Shown here: piece after piece, positions 1-6,664 of the stretch | How the letters are laid out: each line of letters starts with the position of its first letter | How positions within the stretch are numbered: position 1 is the stretch's first letter | Source: JAHFIW01 sp035495855 | GTDB lineage: Bacteria > Patescibacteriota > Patescibacteriia > SG8-24 | Length of the DNA stretch: 28,738 bases | Assembly (NCBI GenBank): GCA_035495855.1 | Contig: DATJFD010000033.1 | Location: forward strand, 1 to 28,738 | Reading direction: 5' to 3' | Position numbers and translations under genes: made by a program | The notes under the pieces: generated by a model | Database searches by the model: none | What the model saw: only the letters and a program-made list of their open reading frames with translations | Told to the model about the DNA's origin: nothing

Positions 1-1078
1 CAACGCAGCCGCTCCCTCCGTGGTAGTGGTAGATGCCGCTCGATTGCGGATGGCCGCCGCAGCCGTCCTGCAGCTCGTGCGCGACCGCGTCGCGGCCGCC
101 GGCGTCGAAGCCGTTGAAGATCGGCACGCCGGTGACGGAAATGCCGACCTCGCCGCCGACGCAGGATGGCGACGCGGCGACGGCCGGCACCGCGGGCAGC
201 GTGAACGAGAACGCCTGCGACTTGATGGAGTTCGGGTTGCGGTCGTACTGGTACGCGTCATCGGTCGCGGCGATGGGATACGTGCCGGTGAGGTGGCCGT
301 ACGGCAGACCGTTCGTCGTGATGGTCCTGTTCGCGCCGCTCAGCGTCATGCTGAAGGAGGCGGCCGGCCACGGCACGTTGCCGTCGACATGCGCCTTCTC
401 CGTCAGGTCCCAGGTCGACCCGTGGATCCACGGCCCGTCCGCGAAGGCGCCGCCGCCGTTGAAGCTCGTCTGGCAGGAATAGACGGAACCTTTCTGAGGC
501 GAAGACACGTGCTTGCCGTCGCCGAGAGCGAGCTTCGTCGGGTCCGCGCCGCCCCAGTCGGGCGCGAGGTCGCGGTCCTCGGCGATCGTGGGCGAGGCCA
601 CGCGCTCGCCGGTCGGGTCGAAATCGGCCGCGCCGTTCACCGCCGCGCCGGTCTTGTAGTTCACGAAAAAGGAGTCCGGCAGGTCATCGACCGCCTGCGC
701 CCAGGCGGACCCGTAGAGGGTGGCGGCCGCGGCCTCGGAGGCGACGGGCCGGAGCGTGCCGCCGGATGCGACCGCGTAGACCCTCGGATCGGTCGCGATC
801 TTGAGCATCCGCACGCCGGGACGGCAGGTCACGTTGCCGCCGATGGCGATGGCGGCGAGCTGCGCGTCGCTCACGGTCTTCACGGTCGAAAAATCGGCGT
901 ACCACGTCCGGTACGTCTTCTCGTTCGGGAAGACGTAACGCTTGCCGTCCGTGGCGAGATAATAGACCGCCGGGCCCGAAGCCTTGATGAGGCTTCCCGG
1001 CGTCGCGGCTGCCGCGGCGGGCAGCGCGAAGAACGGGAGGGCGAGGAGCGAGCACGCGGCTGCGAGGAAACGGCGCAT
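1..1078 (-). CDS. Exported YHYH-domain protein (3' end cut by window edge)
   Basis: An open frame runs from the ATG at 1078 off the window start, with 359 residues visible and no stop. Residues 1-25 are a signal peptide (MRRFLAAACSLLALPFFALP, then AAAAA). Residues about 27-150 form a domain containing KRYVFPNEKTYRTWYADFS and IGGNVTCRPGVRMLKIA, which recurs at the N-termini of surface proteins in Patescibacteria and is probably extracellular. The C-terminal half carries VTGVPIFNGFDAGGRD, HELQDGCGGHP and GIYHYHGGSGC, the hallmark of the YHYH family, whose function is unknown; the histidines suggest metal binding. It lies 13 bases behind msrB and is probably the last gene of the operon starting at 2287. 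The missing C-terminus prevents any statement on anchoring. The call is firm for the family and open for function. Confidence 0.85.
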   Translation of the reverse strand, partial: MRRFLAAACSLLALPFFALPAAAAATPGSLIKASGPAVYYLATDGKRYVFPNEKTYRTWYADFSTVKTVSDAQLAAIAIGGNVTCRPGVRMLKIATDPRVYAVASGGTLRPVASEAAAATLYGSAWAQAVDDLPDSFFVNYKTGAAVNGAADFDPTGERVASPTIAEDRDLAPDWGGADPTKLALGDGKHVSSPQKGSVYSCQTSFNGGGAFADGPWIHGSTWDLTEKAHVDGNVPWPAASFSMTLSGANRTITTNGLPYGHLTGTYPIAATDDAYQYDRNPNSIKSQAFSFTLPAVPAVAASPSCVGGEVGISVTGVPIFNGFDAGGRDAVAHELQDGCGGHPQSSGIYHYHGGSGCV

Positions 1079-1091
1079 GGACGGCATCATA

Positions 1092-1628
1092 TCACGGCGA
1101 CGGAGGCGGAGCACCCGGCTCGTCGGGGATGAAACGCAGGGCGGCGCCGTTCATGCAGTAACGTTTGCCGGTCGGCGGCGGCCCGTCGTCGAAGACGTGC
1201 CCCAGATGGCCGCCGCAAGCCTTGTCGCGCACCTCGATGCGCGTACCGAGGATCGGGTCGCGGTCCTCGAACAGCGCGACGGCGTCGTCGCTGACCGGCG
1301 CCCAGAAGCTCGGCCAGCCGGTCCCCGAGTCGTATTTCTGTTCCGAACGGAACAAAGGAACGCCGCAGTCGGCGCTGACGTAGGTCCCCGGACGGGTCTC
1401 GTGGTCGAGCGGGCTGCTGAACGGCAATTCCGTCCCCTGCTCGAAGATGACGTGATATTGCTCCGGCGTCAGGATGCGGCGCCATTCTTCCTCCGACCGG
1501 CCGGTCACCATGGCGGAAGGTCTCGCCGCCTCGCGCCGTGCCGTGCCGAGGTACAGGCGGAAACCGCCGGCCACGACGAGCGCGGCCGCGGTGCCGGCGA
1601 GCAAAGCATGTCGCAGGGAGGTCTTCAT
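1092..1628 (-). CDS. msrB: Membrane-anchored peptide-methionine (R)-S-oxide reductase MsrB
   Basis: 178 residues. MsrB reduces methionine-R-sulfoxide in proteins. Residues 7-27 form one hydrophobic helix (signal anchor), so the enzyme domain should face outside. The domain shows KYDSGTGWPSF (99-109), HLGHVFDDGP (141-150) and GKRYCMNGAALRFIP, where C158 is the catalytic cysteine in the usual RxCxN context. The zinc-binding form has two CxxC pairs; here only one cysteine of each pair remains (C88 in SADCG, C138 in KACGG), so structural zinc is doubtful. The ATG at 1628 overlaps the stop of the upstream transglycosylase gene as ATGA, which argues for this start and for translational coupling. 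The likely role is repair of oxidised envelope proteins. Confidence 0.93.
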   Translation of the reverse strand: MKTSLRHALLAGTAAALVVAGGFRLYLGTARREAARPSAMVTGRSEEEWRRILTPEQYHVIFEQGTELPFSSPLDHETRPGTYVSADCGVPLFRSEQKYDSGTGWPSFWAPVSDDAVALFEDRDPILGTRIEVRDKACGGHLGHVFDDGPPPTGKRYCMNGAALRFIPDEPGAPPPSP

Positions 1629-2287
1629 GGTCGTGCCGTCGCGAGCGCGGCGCGGGTGCGGGGGCCGACGCGGCCGTAGCCGGTCGTCGCCTCGTCGCCG
1701 TCGCAGGCGATCTTCTTCGCGCACTGGAATTTCCTCACGGCCTCGCGGGTCAGCGGACCGAAGAGATCGGTCTCATGTCCCGGCGAGCCCGGCCCGGCGG
1801 CGGCGGGCGGATAGCCGGCCCCCGACAGCATCGCCTGGAGGATCCTGACCTGGGCGTGGCGCATCCCGGCCTTCAGATCGATGGTGAGCGTCCCCGACAA
1901 GGCGGCAGGGGCGGACGCGGACGCGGGCGCGCAGCCCTTCCAGGGGGCGATCCCGTTCGCCGCGAACAATTCCTTGGCATAGCCGATGTTGCCTGTGACG
2001 GTCAGGATGTCGTGGCCGGCCGCGGCCGCCTTCGCCGCGTGGATGGGCTCGTCGATCTGAAAGACGCCGACGTACCGCCCTCCGGGACCGCCGCGGAGCA
2101 CCGTGCCGTCCGGCGCGAACTGCCGGTATCCGGACTCGCATTTCGCGACCGCGACCATGGCGGGGTCCTCCGCGAACGCGGCCGCGACCATCGCCTCGAT
2201 CCCCATGTTCTTGTCCTCCGCCGCATGCGCGGCGCCGGCCGCGGATAGGGCGAGCGCGACGGCGAACGCGGTCATTTTGAGCTTCAT
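1625..2287 (-). CDS. Exported lytic transglycosylase-like protein with C-terminal peptidoglycan-binding domain
   Basis: 220 residues. The first about 22 residues (MKLKMTAFAVALALSAAGAA) are a signal peptide. The catalytic-type region reads VAVAKCESGYRQFAPDG, then GRYVGVFQID, then TVTGNIGYAKELFAANG and PWKGC, the order seen in small transglycosylase/Rpf-like proteins. The glutamate of CESGYRQF is the expected acid. Residues about 133-218 are a PG-binding-type domain (AQVRILQAML, LFGPLTREAVRKFQ, VGPRTRAAL). It probably cleaves or remodels cell-wall glycan. It is the first gene of a three-gene envelope operon and overlaps msrB by 4 bases. An in-frame ATG at 2305 would add MRYHAR; 2287 gives the cleaner signal peptide. 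Confidence 0.85.
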   Translation of the reverse strand: MKLKMTAFAVALALSAAGAAHAAEDKNMGIEAMVAAAFAEDPAMVAVAKCESGYRQFAPDGTVLRGGPGGRYVGVFQIDEPIHAAKAAAAGHDILTVTGNIGYAKELFAANGIAPWKGCAPASASAPAALSGTLTIDLKAGMRHAQVRILQAMLSGAGYPPAAAGPGSPGHETDLFGPLTREAVRKFQCAKKIACDGDEATTGYGRVGPRTRAALATARP

Positions 2288-2397
2288 ACGGGCATGGTAG
2301 CGCATTCCGAGGGTCCAAGTAACCCCGCCGTCCGCGCGCCCGACGGCGCCGCGCCGCTTCCGCCCGAGGACCGGACGTGCCATAGTGCATGGTAGTT

Positions 2398-3087
2398 ATG
2401 TGTTTCTCTGCCACCGCGAGCTTCGTCGCGGGAGCGTCCCTAAGCACCGCCGGCATCATCACGGTGCGTAAAGTGAAGAAAGGAGTGTTGCTGCCGTTCG
2501 CGGCCATCCCCCTTCTCTTCGGCATCCAACAGACGATCGAAGGACTGAACTGGCTCTCGGACGGGAACGTCTTCCTTCACGACGCCGCGACGTACGCCTA
2601 CGTGATGTTCTCGCATGTCCTCTGGCCGATCTACGTGCCGGTCGCCGTGCGCATGATCGAACCAGGCAGGCAGCGGAAGAAGTTCCTCAATTGGTTCATC
2701 CTGCTCGGGGTCTCGATCAGCATTTACATCCTTTATTACGTCTTCACCGGGCCGGTGACCTCGACGCTCGGCGCGCGCGGCATCTGGTACGAGATACCCT
2801 TCCCGAACTTCGTGGTCGTCCCGCTCGCCTACGTCTTCGCGACCTGCGGCAGTTGCTTCTTCTCCCGCCACAAGTTCGTCCGCGTGTTCGGCATGGCCTT
2901 GTTCGCCTCGCTGATCATCGCCTATTGGTTCTATCAGGAAGCCTTCACGTCGGTGTGGTGCTTCTTCGCGGCCATCCTGAGCTTCATCGTCATCGCCCAC
3001 GTCCACGCCGACGCGGTCGAGTCGGCGAAAGTGAAGATGCGGGGCATCGTCCAGGAGGTCACAGAGAACATCCGCGCGATGAAATGA
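2398..3087 (+). CDS. DUF6629-like integral membrane protein
   Basis: 229 residues starting MCFSATASFVAGASL, the signature N-terminus of a family of multi-pass membrane proteins of unknown function (DUF6629-like). Six to seven hydrophobic helices are visible, for example FILLGVSISIYILYYVFTG and VWCFFAAILSFIVIAHV, with a charged C-terminal tail (KVKMRGIVQEVTENIRAMK). The conserved family start points to the ATG at 2398 rather than the ATG at 2389, which would add MVV. A TGCCATAGT extended -10-like box lies at 2378-2386, so the message could be nearly leaderless. A strong terminator follows the stop directly. It is a single gene between two minus-strand groups. Confidence 0.8.
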   Translation: MCFSATASFVAGASLSTAGIITVRKVKKGVLLPFAAIPLLFGIQQTIEGLNWLSDGNVFLHDAATYAYVMFSHVLWPIYVPVAVRMIEPGRQRKKFLNWFILLGVSISIYILYYVFTGPVTSTLGARGIWYEIPFPNFVVVPLAYVFATCGSCFFSRHKFVRVFGMALFASLIIAYWFYQEAFTSVWCFFAAILSFIVIAHVHADAVESAKVKMRGIVQEVTENIRAMK

Positions 3088-3115
3088 AAGGACGGCCATC
3101 CGAGGCCGTCCTTTT
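3088..3115 (+). terminator. Rho-independent terminator between convergent genes
   Basis: A 10-bp stem (AAGGACGGCC / GGCCGTCCTT) with a six-base loop ends in a T-rich run. It begins at the base after the DUF6629 stop and ends 3 bases before the stop of the opposing lipoprotein gene, so it may act in both directions. Confidence 0.85.
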
Positions 3116-3118
3116 CGT

Positions 3119-4114
3119 TCAGCGCGCCTCCTGTGCGTCCGGGATGCCGTCGTTGTCATGGTCGAGCGGCTTGGTGTCCCGGTCATCCGGGATCCCGTCG
3201 TTGTCGTCGTCGCTGTCCTCGGAGTCGATGGTGCCGTCGTTGTCATGGTCGAGCGGCTTGGCGTCGACCGCATCGAGGATGCCGTCGTTGTCGTCGTCGG
3301 GATCGTCCACGTCCGCCAGATCGTCGTTATCATGGTTGAACGGCCGGGGATCCTGCGAATCCTCGATGCCGTCGTTGTCGTCGTCCTTGTCGGCGGCGTC
3401 GTCGGTGCCGTCGTTATCGTGGTCGTACGGATGGGCGTCGCGGACGTCGTCGTAGCCGTCGTTGTCGTCGTCCATGTCGATCGCGTCGGACGTCCCGTCG
3501 TTGTCGTGATCGAGGGGCTGCTTGTCCTGGCTGTCGGGGATCCCGTCGTTGTCGTCATCGTCGTCGTTCACGTCATCGATGCCGTCGTTGTCGTGGTCGA
3601 ACGGCTTCGCGTCGACCGCGTCGAGTATCCCGTCGTTGTCGTCGTCATCGTCCTTGCCGTCGTTGCTGCCGTCGTTGTCATGGTCGAGCGGGCTCTTGTC
3701 CTGGCTGTCGGGGATCCCGTCGTTGTCGTCATCGTCGTCGCTGGCGTCATCAACGCCGTCGTTGTCATGGTCGTTCGGATGCGGATCGGCGACGTCGGTG
3801 ATGCCGTCGTTGTCGCTGTCCGTGTCGTGCATGTCGTCGAGGCCGTCGTTGTCATGGTCGAACGGCTTCGCGTCCTGCACGTCGGGGATGCCGTCGTTGT
3901 CGTCGTCGGGGTCCGCGGCGTCGTCCGTGCCGTCGTTGTCGTGGTCGAGCGGCTTAGGGTCGCGATCGTCCCAGACGCCGTCCTGGTCCGTGTCCCGCTT
4001 GTCGGCGCCAGGCGCCGCGGAAGGCAGGTTGCACCCCGCGCCCATGAGGAGGAACAGGGCTGCCGCGACATAGGCGGCCGCGGGCAGGGTCCGTGGACTC
4101 GTCGCTTTTCGCAT
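3119..4114 (-). CDS. Lipoprotein with nine tandem 29-residue thrombospondin type-3-like Ca-binding repeats
   Basis: 331 residues. The N-terminus is a lipoprotein signal ending LLMGAGC, with C28 as the lipidated residue. The rest is almost entirely nine full 29-residue units of the form PxDHDNDGxxDxxDxDDDNDGIxDxxDxx plus partial units at each end (DTDQDGVWDDRDP and PLDHDNDGIPDAQEAR). DxDxDG loops are the calcium ligands of thrombospondin type-3 and EF-hand-like repeats, so a rigid, Ca-loaded surface stalk is likely. No enzymatic or binding head is present. Unit 8 is degenerate (PFNHDNDDLADVDD). The frame is open further upstream, but the signal peptide and an extended -10 box at 4142-4150 fix the start at 4114. 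The repeats are 87 bp each and could expand or contract. Confidence 0.88.
   Translation of the reverse strand: MRKATSPRTLPAAAYVAAALFLLMGAGCNLPSAAPGADKRDTDQDGVWDDRDPKPLDHDNDGTDDAADPDDDNDGIPDVQDAKPFDHDNDGLDDMHDTDSDNDGITDVADPHPNDHDNDGVDDASDDDDDNDGIPDSQDKSPLDHDNDGSNDGKDDDDDNDGILDAVDAKPFDHDNDGIDDVNDDDDDNDGIPDSQDKQPLDHDNDGTSDAIDMDDDNDGYDDVRDAHPYDHDNDGTDDAADKDDDNDGIEDSQDPRPFNHDNDDLADVDDPDDDNDGILDAVDAKPLDHDNDGTIDSEDSDDDNDGIPDDRDTKPLDHDNDGIPDAQEAR
3160..3990 (-). repeat. 87-bp tandem repeat array inside the lipoprotein gene
   Basis: The codons for the 29-residue Asp-rich units form degenerate 87-bp direct repeats, visible on the plus strand as recurring CCGTCGTTGTC and GTCATGGTCGA blocks. Boundaries are approximate. 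This is coding sequence, not a CRISPR array. Confidence 0.8.
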
Positions 4115-4141
4115 AAGGAAGTATGAATTTTTATCACATAA

Positions 4142-4150
4142 AGCATACCA
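4142..4150 (-). promoter_or_regulatory. Extended -10 promoter box of the Ca-repeat lipoprotein gene
   Basis: The minus strand reads TGGTATGCT, a TGn-extended -10, ending 27 bases before the ATG at 4114. The 16 bases at 4145-4160 (GGCCGTTCCGTGGTAT on the minus strand) recur exactly at 8924-8939 upstream of the DoxX gene. No good -35 is seen. Confidence 0.5.
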
Positions 4151-4179
4151 CGGAACGGCCGGGCCGCGGAAGCGGAACG

Positions 4180-4201
4180 AAAAAAGGCCCCGCAGGGCCT
4201 T
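4180..4201 (-). terminator. Rho-independent terminator of the cysteine-repeat protein gene
   Basis: On the minus strand AAGGCCC, a four-base loop, GGGCCTT and then a T run, placed 8 bases after the stop at 4209. Confidence 0.8.
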
Positions 4202-4208
4202 CCGGGCT

Positions 4209-5108
4209 TCAGACCTTCCCCGTACCGCCGCAATCGGGGCATTCCACTTCGCGCTCGAGCGTGCCGCTGGCCTCGCCGATGCCGCCGCAGGCCTCGCAAG
4301 CGAGCGCCTCGCCCGCTTCGTCACGTTCGACGCCGCTCCCCTCGCAGGCCGGGCATTCCTCGCCGTCCTTTTCGCCCTCGCCTTCGCAGTCGGCGCACGG
4401 CTGCTCGCCGCTTCCCTCGCAGGCCGGACACTCCCCCTCCGCCTCGTATTCCTCGGTGGTCCTGCCGGTGCCTTCGCAGCCCGCGCAGATCTCCTTTCCG
4501 GACGCCTCGCCCGTGCCCTTGCAGTGAGGGCAGGGTTTCTTGCCTTGCTGGCGCCATCGCCTGAGCGCCTGCCGGACGCCGAGGACCGCGAGAATGCCGG
4601 CGATGAGGCCGGCGAACGCGGCGAACCACGGCTGGATGATCGGCGGCGCGATCTCGGCCGCGGCCTCGGCGGCCTGCTGTGCATCTTCAAGGGTGACCGG
4701 CGGCGGGGACGGCGGGGCGATCGGCGCGGGCGGCGGGACGGGTTCGGGCGTCGTCTGCGCCTGCGCTGCCTGAACGAGAGGCTCACCGGGCGGCGAGGGC
4801 GGCGCGATGGCCGGCGACGGCGAGGGTGCGGGACTTGGCGCGGGCGCGGGGGCAGGCGCCGGTGCTGGTGAAGCCGTCTGGGCCCCGAGCGGCGCCGGCG
4901 CCGGAGCGGGGGCGGGAGACGGAGCGGGTGCAGGCGCCGGCGCGGGAGACGGAGCGATGCCCGTACCGGCAGGTGCCGGATCGGACGAGACCGGCGCAGG
5001 AGCGGGGTCGGTCGCAGTCCCCGGCGCGCTGCCGGCCGTCTGCGCGAAAAGCGCGGCCGGGAAAAGGAGGCCGATGAGAAGGACTAAGGCGGCTGCACGG
5101 GTCCGCAT
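4209..5108 (-). CDS. Membrane protein with Ala-Pro stalk and seven DnaJ-type CxxCxGxG motifs
   Basis: 299 residues. Residues 1-22 are a signal peptide or anchor. Residues 23-138 are a low-complexity Ala/Pro/Ser stalk. Residues 161-179 (WFAAFAGLIAGILAVLGVR) are a transmembrane helix followed by the basic stretch RRWRQQGKK. The C-terminal 107 residues hold seven CxxCxGxG motifs at about 193, 208, 227, 238, 252, 271 and 290. This motif forms the zinc centres of DnaJ/Hsp40, where four copies are normal; there is no J domain. Positive-inside topology puts the stalk outside and the cysteine domain in the cytoplasm. A chaperone-like or redox role is inference. It has its own terminator at 4180-4201; the next gene upstream starts at 5568 behind a separate terminator. 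Confidence 0.82.
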   Translation of the reverse strand: MRTRAAALVLLIGLLFPAALFAQTAGSAPGTATDPAPAPVSSDPAPAGTGIAPSPAPAPAPAPSPAPAPAPAPLGAQTASPAPAPAPAPAPSPAPSPSPAIAPPSPPGEPLVQAAQAQTTPEPVPPPAPIAPPSPPPVTLEDAQQAAEAAAEIAPPIIQPWFAAFAGLIAGILAVLGVRQALRRWRQQGKKPCPHCKGTGEASGKEICAGCEGTGRTTEEYEAEGECPACEGSGEQPCADCEGEGEKDGEECPACEGSGVERDEAGEALACEACGGIGEASGTLEREVECPDCGGTGKV

Positions 5109-5153
5109 ATGCCCCCATGGTACCGGATGACCCGCGGCACGCAAAGCGCGTAC

Positions 5154-5183
5154 AAAAAAGCGGACCGGGGTCCGGTCCGCTTT
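5154..5183 (-). terminator. Rho-independent terminator of the zinc-ribbon gene
   Basis: A 12-bp perfect stem (AAAGCGGACCGG with its complement), a three-base loop and a T run on the minus strand, 8 bases after the stop at 5191. Confidence 0.88.
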
Positions 5184-5190
5184 CCGCGGC

Positions 5191-5568
5191 TTACGCCGCC
5201 TCTTTCTCTTCCTTCATGGCCTCGATCGCGCGGATGAGGCGGTCGATCTTGGATTCGATGGCGTCCAGGCGCATCTCGAGCTTGGCCGTATCCTGGCCTC
5301 CCGCCGCCGGAGCGCGGCCGAAAGGCTTCTTGCCGAAGCTCGGCTTGGAAAAACCGCCGTCTTCCTTCTTGAAGCAGCGGTGGCACAGCACCGGCTTGCT
5401 GCCGTTCGGCCTGAACGGGACCTCGCACTGCTCGCCGCACTCGGCGCAGGTGGTCTTGAACAGGAACGCCTTAGCGTCGCCGCCGAACCTGTCGGCGCCC
5501 GGGCCGCGCCGGACCGGTCCGCCGAAATTCTTGCCGCTGAACCGGCCGTCGCGCTTGAATGGCTTCAT
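5191..5568 (-). CDS. CxxC-x17-CxxC zinc-ribbon protein with C-terminal helix
   Basis: 125 residues. The basic, glycine-rich N-terminus (about 1-35) suits nucleic-acid binding. C41, C44, C62 and C65 form CxxC-x17-CxxC in the context FKTTCAECGEQCEVPFRPNG and KPVLCHRCF, a small zinc ribbon common in Patescibacteria. Residues about 95-120 (RLDAIESKIDRLIRAIEAM) are an amphipathic helix fit for oligomerisation. The protein at 7926-8180 has the same layout and a related helix. A promoter is visible at 5605-5633. Function is unknown; RNA or DNA binding is inferred from charge and the zinc ribbon. Confidence 0.85.
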   Translation of the reverse strand: MKPFKRDGRFSGKNFGGPVRRGPGADRFGGDAKAFLFKTTCAECGEQCEVPFRPNGSKPVLCHRCFKKEDGGFSKPSFGKKPFGRAPAAGGQDTAKLEMRLDAIESKIDRLIRAIEAMKEEKEAA

Positions 5569-5604
5569 TTCGAGATGGGTGAGTCCTTTAAGGAGGAACG
5601 ACGC

Positions 5605-5633
5605 ACCCTACCGCAAAACGGCCCGCTTGGCAA
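5605..5633 (-). promoter_or_regulatory. Promoter of the CxxC-x17-CxxC gene
   Basis: The minus strand reads TTGCCA, 17 bases, TAGGGT; the -10 ends 36 bases before the ATG at 5568. The same -10 word occurs behind TTGACA at 27164-27191. Confidence 0.5.
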
Positions 5634-5662
5634 GGGGGCGGCGTCCTGGGCGCCGGGACGCG

Positions 5663-6082
5663 CTACGGACCCCAGTATTCGACGAAGTAGAAGGCGATCC
5701 CCGAAAGGATCGAGAGCGCCCACAGGAACAGGAACATGCCGGTCAGGATGCGGTGCGCGCGGAAGAAATTGACGCCTTTGGCGTACCGTTTCCAGGCGAT
5801 GATCATGAAGACGATCAGCGCGATGAACATCGCGAGCGACAGGGTGCCGTGGAAGATGGCGAGCCCGACGTCGATCTTCGACTCGTGCGGCTCCTCCTCA
5901 TGCGTCAGCACGCGGTAGATCATGTAGCTGACGTTGAACAGCGTCTCGTACGCGAGGGTCAGCAGGACGAGACGCTTGCGGAACACGTTCTTCCGGTACG
6001 CCTGGACGATGGCGGTGACGATCCCCGCCGAAACGAAGAGCTCGGTGACGAGCGAGACGGTGCTGTAGATGGGCGCATGCAT
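5663..6082 (-). CDS. Four-helix integral membrane protein
   Basis: 139 residues with four hydrophobic helices (about 8-28, 38-58, 75-98 and 112-134). A histidine sits in YRVLTHEEEP, another opens the third helix (IFHGTLSLAM), and the loop before the last helix reads FFRAHRILTGMFLFLW. The layout resembles DUF420-type small membrane proteins, but I cannot assign a family firmly. It is the last gene of the operon starting at 7821 and begins 11 bases after the DAC-like gene. The neighbours suggest a part in the same signalling pathway, as sensor or effector; this is inference. Confidence 0.75.
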   Translation of the reverse strand: MHAPIYSTVSLVTELFVSAGIVTAIVQAYRKNVFRKRLVLLTLAYETLFNVSYMIYRVLTHEEEPHESKIDVGLAIFHGTLSLAMFIALIVFMIIAWKRYAKGVNFFRAHRILTGMFLFLWALSILSGIAFYFVEYWGP

Positions 6083-6093
6083 GGGGTTCGGGG

Positions 6094-6654
6094 TCAGCAG
6101 CAGCGATGCAGGATCCTGCCGCCTTCGAAGATATGGAAGGCGTCGTTCTCCTCGGACACGGTGTAGACCGTGGTCCCTTTGAAGACGTAGGAAGCGGTGA
6201 TGGCGGAGAGATGCCGGGCGTGCACTTTCGTCTCGAAACCGAACTGTTCCGAAAGGTCGGCGAAGCGGCCGGGATTCAACTTCTGCGCGACGACGCGCGG
6301 CCGCAACCCTTCGATGAAGACGCCCGAATGCACGACGACGCCATGCCGGTCGATGAGGATGGCGCCGTCGAAGTCGACGGTGGAAGCCATGTCCTTGCCG
6401 GCGACGTCACCGCGCATGATGTCCAGGCGCCTGCCGTCGAAGATGTCCTGGTCGCCGTCGGAGATGTCCAGGTGGTCCTTCCATTTGCGCTGCCAGCCGA
6501 GGATCACGAAGAGGCCGAAATGCTTCTTCTTCCTGGCCATGACGCGCAGGATCATTTCGGCCGTGCGCAGCTTGAGTTCAGGGTCGATGTCGACCCGCGA
6601 TTCGGCGAGGCCGCAGGCGAAGGCCTCCAGCCGTTCTTTGATCTTGCTTTCCAT
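6094..6654 (-). CDS. DisA_N/DAC-like protein, putative diadenylate cyclase
   Basis: 186 residues. The C-terminal about 95 residues match the DAC fold: FDGAILIDRHGVVVHSGVFI with the DGA motif at 96-98, then KVHARHLSAITASYVFKG and VYTVSEENDAFHIFEGGRI, equivalent to the family's RHRAA...VVSEE...I...G core. DAC enzymes join two ATP into c-di-AMP. The usual RHR triplet reads RHL here (147-149), so activity is not certain; a nucleotide-binding or degenerate role is possible. The N-terminal about 90 residues are not recognised. It starts 10 bases after the ArsR-PAS-PAS gene. No membrane helix is seen, so it should be cytoplasmic. Confidence 0.7.
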   Translation of the reverse strand: MESKIKERLEAFACGLAESRVDIDPELKLRTAEMILRVMARKKKHFGLFVILGWQRKWKDHLDISDGDQDIFDGRRLDIMRGDVAGKDMASTVDFDGAILIDRHGVVVHSGVFIEGLRPRVVAQKLNPGRFADLSEQFGFETKVHARHLSAITASYVFKGTTVYTVSEENDAFHIFEGGRILHRCC

Positions 6655-6664
6655 AATGCGGTCC

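Noticed and set aside
20..1132. Long plus-strand open frame over the YHYH gene
   Set aside because: Arg-rich composition typical of an antisense shadow in GC-rich DNA; the minus strand encodes clear domains.
3158..4126. Repetitive arrays on the plus strand resembling CRISPR or Val-rich protein
   Set aside because: They are the antisense of the Asp-rich coding repeats; there are no unique spacers.
5640..5662. Hairpin GCGTCC / GGACGC after the four-helix membrane gene
   Set aside because: Short stem and no T run on the minus strand, so it was not called a terminator.
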